Shown here piece after piece: positions 38,602 to 41,586 of a stretch of DNA of 41,586 nucleotides (the first letter of the stretch is position 1; every line of letters begins with the position of its first letter). The notes below the pieces were generated by a model. It was not told where the DNA came from. It worked only from the letters and a program-made list of their open reading frames with translations, and ran no database searches. This DNA is from Exiguobacterium sp. Leaf196 (lineage in GTDB: Bacteria; Bacillota; Bacilli; Exiguobacteriales; Exiguobacteriaceae), in the NCBI RefSeq assembly GCF_001423965.1, contig NZ_LMPV01000002.1, forward strand, positions 1-41,586. Reading direction: 5' to 3'. The translations under genes were made by a program, and so were the position numbers.

Positions 38602-39593
38602 TGGAATTTAACATTGGTGATGTCAAATTGAAGAATCAAGTCATCTTGGCACCGATGGCAGGCGTCTGTAATCCCGCGTTTCGGTTGATCGCAAAAGAAT
38701 TCGGCGCGGGACTCGTCTGTGCGGAGATGGTCAGCGATAAAGGGATCTTGTACGAGAACGAACGGACGCTACAGATGCTGTACGTGGATGAGCGGGAAAA
38801 ACCGCTCAGTCTTCAAATCTATGGTGGTTCAAAGGAGACACTCGTTCAAGCAGCGCGATATGTCGAAGCGAACACGAATGCCGACATCATTGATATCAAT
38901 ATGGGGTGTCCGGTCCCGAAAGTCACGAAAAGTGATGCTGGAGCGAAATGGTTGCTTGATCCGGATAAGGTCTATGAGATGGTCCATGCGGTGACACAAG
39001 CGATCGATAAACCGGTGACGGTCAAAATGCGGACCGGCTGGGACAGTCATCACATCTATTGTGTCGATAATGTCAAAGCGGCAGAAGCAGGTGGCGCGAA
39101 GGCTGTTGCCATTCACGGACGGACACGTTCACAAAAATATGAAGGTGTCGCAGACTGGAACATCATCGGTGAAGCAAAAAAAGCGGTTAATATTCCAATC
39201 ATCGGAAACGGGGATGTTCAAACCCCACAAGATGCTAAACGAATGATTGATGAGATTGGTGTCGACGGTGTCATGATCGGACGGGCCGCTCTCGGAAACC
39301 CATGGATGTTGTATCAGACAATCCAGTATCTCGAATCAGGAACGCTTCCGGCAGAACCGACGGCGCGCGAGAAGATTGATATTTGTCTCTTGCACGCTAC
39401 ACGACTGGTCGCGCTAAAAGGAGAAGAACTCGCCGTGCGCGAAATGCGGACACATGTCGCCTGGTACTTGAAAGGAATGAAGGGGAACGGTCGCGTTCGC
39501 AATGCGTTATTTAACATCGACACGCATACGGGACTCGTTGAACTGTTACAGCAGTACTTGCAGACACTCGAAGAAGACGTAGCGTATGCCTAA
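38601..39593 (+). CDS. dusB: tRNA-dihydrouridine synthase (DusB-like, YacF)
   Basis: An FMN-dependent TIM-barrel enzyme of 330 residues that reduces uridines in tRNA. Visible are the FMN/active segments LAPMAGVCNPAFR, GAGLVCAEMVSDKG, DINMGCPVPKVTKSDAG (catalytic Cys), VTVKMRTGW, AIHGRTRSQKYEGVADW, IIGNGDV and GVMIGRAALGNPW. ATG 38601 follows CGGAGGA and overlaps the folK stop; a longer frame to 38487 only overlaps folK. It is the last gene of the folate operon reading frame chain. Confidence 0.95.
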   Translation: MEFNIGDVKLKNQVILAPMAGVCNPAFRLIAKEFGAGLVCAEMVSDKGILYENERTLQMLYVDEREKPLSLQIYGGSKETLVQAARYVEANTNADIIDINMGCPVPKVTKSDAGAKWLLDPDKVYEMVHAVTQAIDKPVTVKMRTGWDSHHIYCVDNVKAAEAGGAKAVAIHGRTRSQKYEGVADWNIIGEAKKAVNIPIIGNGDVQTPQDAKRMIDEIGVDGVMIGRAALGNPWMLYQTIQYLESGTLPAEPTAREKIDICLLHATRLVALKGEELAVREMRTHVAWYLKGMKGNGRVRNALFNIDTHTGLVELLQQYLQTLEEDVAYA

Positions 39594-39607
39594 CAGGTAA
39601 AGTATAG

Positions 39608-41236
<1,629 letters not shown>

Positions 41237-41244
41237 TAAGTAGA

Positions 41245-41290
41245 GCTCTGTTCTTTCTATACTGTATAGAAGGAACGGAGCGTTCTTTTT
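41245..41290 (+). terminator. terminator of lysS
   Basis: A 16 bp stem, 41245-41260 with 41266-41281 (two G-U pairs), 5-base loop, followed by GTTCTTTTT. Confidence 0.9.
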
Positions 41291-41363
41291 GGAATCAACA
41301 CAGGAATAAACAAGTCAAAAAACGGGTAAACAAAAGTTTTTAAATGTTTTTCTAATAAAATGC

Positions 41364-41392
41364 TTGTACGATTCAAAAAGCCATGGTATATT
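41364..41392 (+). promoter_or_regulatory. rRNA operon promoter P1
   Basis: -35 TTGTAC (41364-41369), a 17-base spacer, -10 TATATT (41387-41392). Confidence 0.65.
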
Positions 41393-41447
41393 ACTTCTTG
41401 TGCCGCGAATGGTCGTGACACACAAAAATAAATATCAAAAAAAGTTG

Positions 41448-41477
41448 TTGACAATCGGGTTGATAACTTGTTAAGAT
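41448..41477 (+). promoter_or_regulatory. rRNA operon promoter P2
   Basis: -35 TTGACA (41448-41453, consensus); -10 TAAGAT (41472-41477) with 18-base spacing, or TTAAGA with 17. It lies 84 bases downstream of the P1 -35, the usual tandem layout of Bacillales rrn operons. Confidence 0.75.
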
Positions 41478-41586
41478 ATTAAAGTCGCTGAAAACGACAC
41501 GACGAACTTTGAAAACTGAACGATGAGGCAAAAATCGTATTCTACGGAATACAAAAACGAATGAAGCGCAAGCTTCGTCAATCGTG

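Larger units (their letters stand above)
41291..41586 (+). other. rRNA operon promoter and leader region
   Basis: A 296-base gene-free, AT-rich stretch after the lysS terminator. It contains two tandem promoters and then GAACTTTGAAAACTGAAC (41504-41521), the characteristic sequence upstream of 16S rRNA in Bacillales. Two small hairpins follow: GTATTC/GAATAC (41537-41552) and GAAGC/GCTTC (41563-41576). The 16S gene itself would begin beyond the window end. Confidence 0.8.

Overview
The window is a single, almost gap-free housekeeping block from a low-to-moderate GC Firmicute of the order Bacillales. Gene order closely follows the Bacillus subtilis yaaO-to-lysS region, but every sporulation-specific gene normally interspersed there is absent. 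Together with the codon and base composition, this points to a non-spore-forming relative such as Exiguobacterium. The genus is an inference; the block identity is well supported. No transposon, prophage, CRISPR array or defence island is visible.

Layout. The window opens in the 3' end of a 5S rRNA with its terminator and closes in the tandem-promoter leader of another rRNA operon, so about 41 kb of protein genes sits between two co-directional rRNA operons. Left segment (0.1-6.6 kb): yaaO-type decarboxylase, tmk, darA, holB, ricT, yabA, trmN6, yazA, rsmI. These cover nucleotide supply, the replication clamp loader, a c-di-AMP receptor, an RNase Y accessory factor, replication-initiation control and RNA methylation. 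abrB (6.6-6.9 kb) is the only confident gene on the minus strand. It is divergent from metG across a 350 bp AT-rich region carrying a clear abrB promoter and Spo0A-box-like sites.

Middle segment (7.3-28.7 kb): metG, tatD, yabE, rnmV, rsmA, veg, ispE, purR, spoVG, glmU, prs, pth, mfd, yabM, yabN(mazG), rqcP, divIC, yabR, tRNA-Met, tRNA-Glu, tilS, hpt. It covers tRNA and rRNA maturation, isoprenoid, peptidoglycan and PRPP precursors, transcription-coupled repair, ribosome quality control and cell division.

Right segment (28.8-41.3 kb): ftsH, coaX, hslO, a strongly shortened yacD-position membrane protein, cysK, then a tightly overlapping folate operon (pabB-pabA-pabC-folP-folB-folK) leading through dusB to lysS. 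Translational coupling by 1-17 base overlaps is common. Most transcription units end in clear hairpin-plus-U terminators, and several promoters overlap the preceding stop codon or terminator.

The most interesting signals are regulatory and evolutionary: a tandem Spo0A-box pair at the abrB promoter with the geometry remembered from B. subtilis, in a region that has lost its sporulation genes; extra Spo0A-like boxes at the metG promoter; a 12 bp perfect inverted repeat abutting the veg ribosome binding site; a vestigial foldase-like membrane protein; an intra-operon terminator after yabA; and a tRNA-Glu gene without an encoded CCA. I found no convincing wholly new multi-gene system.
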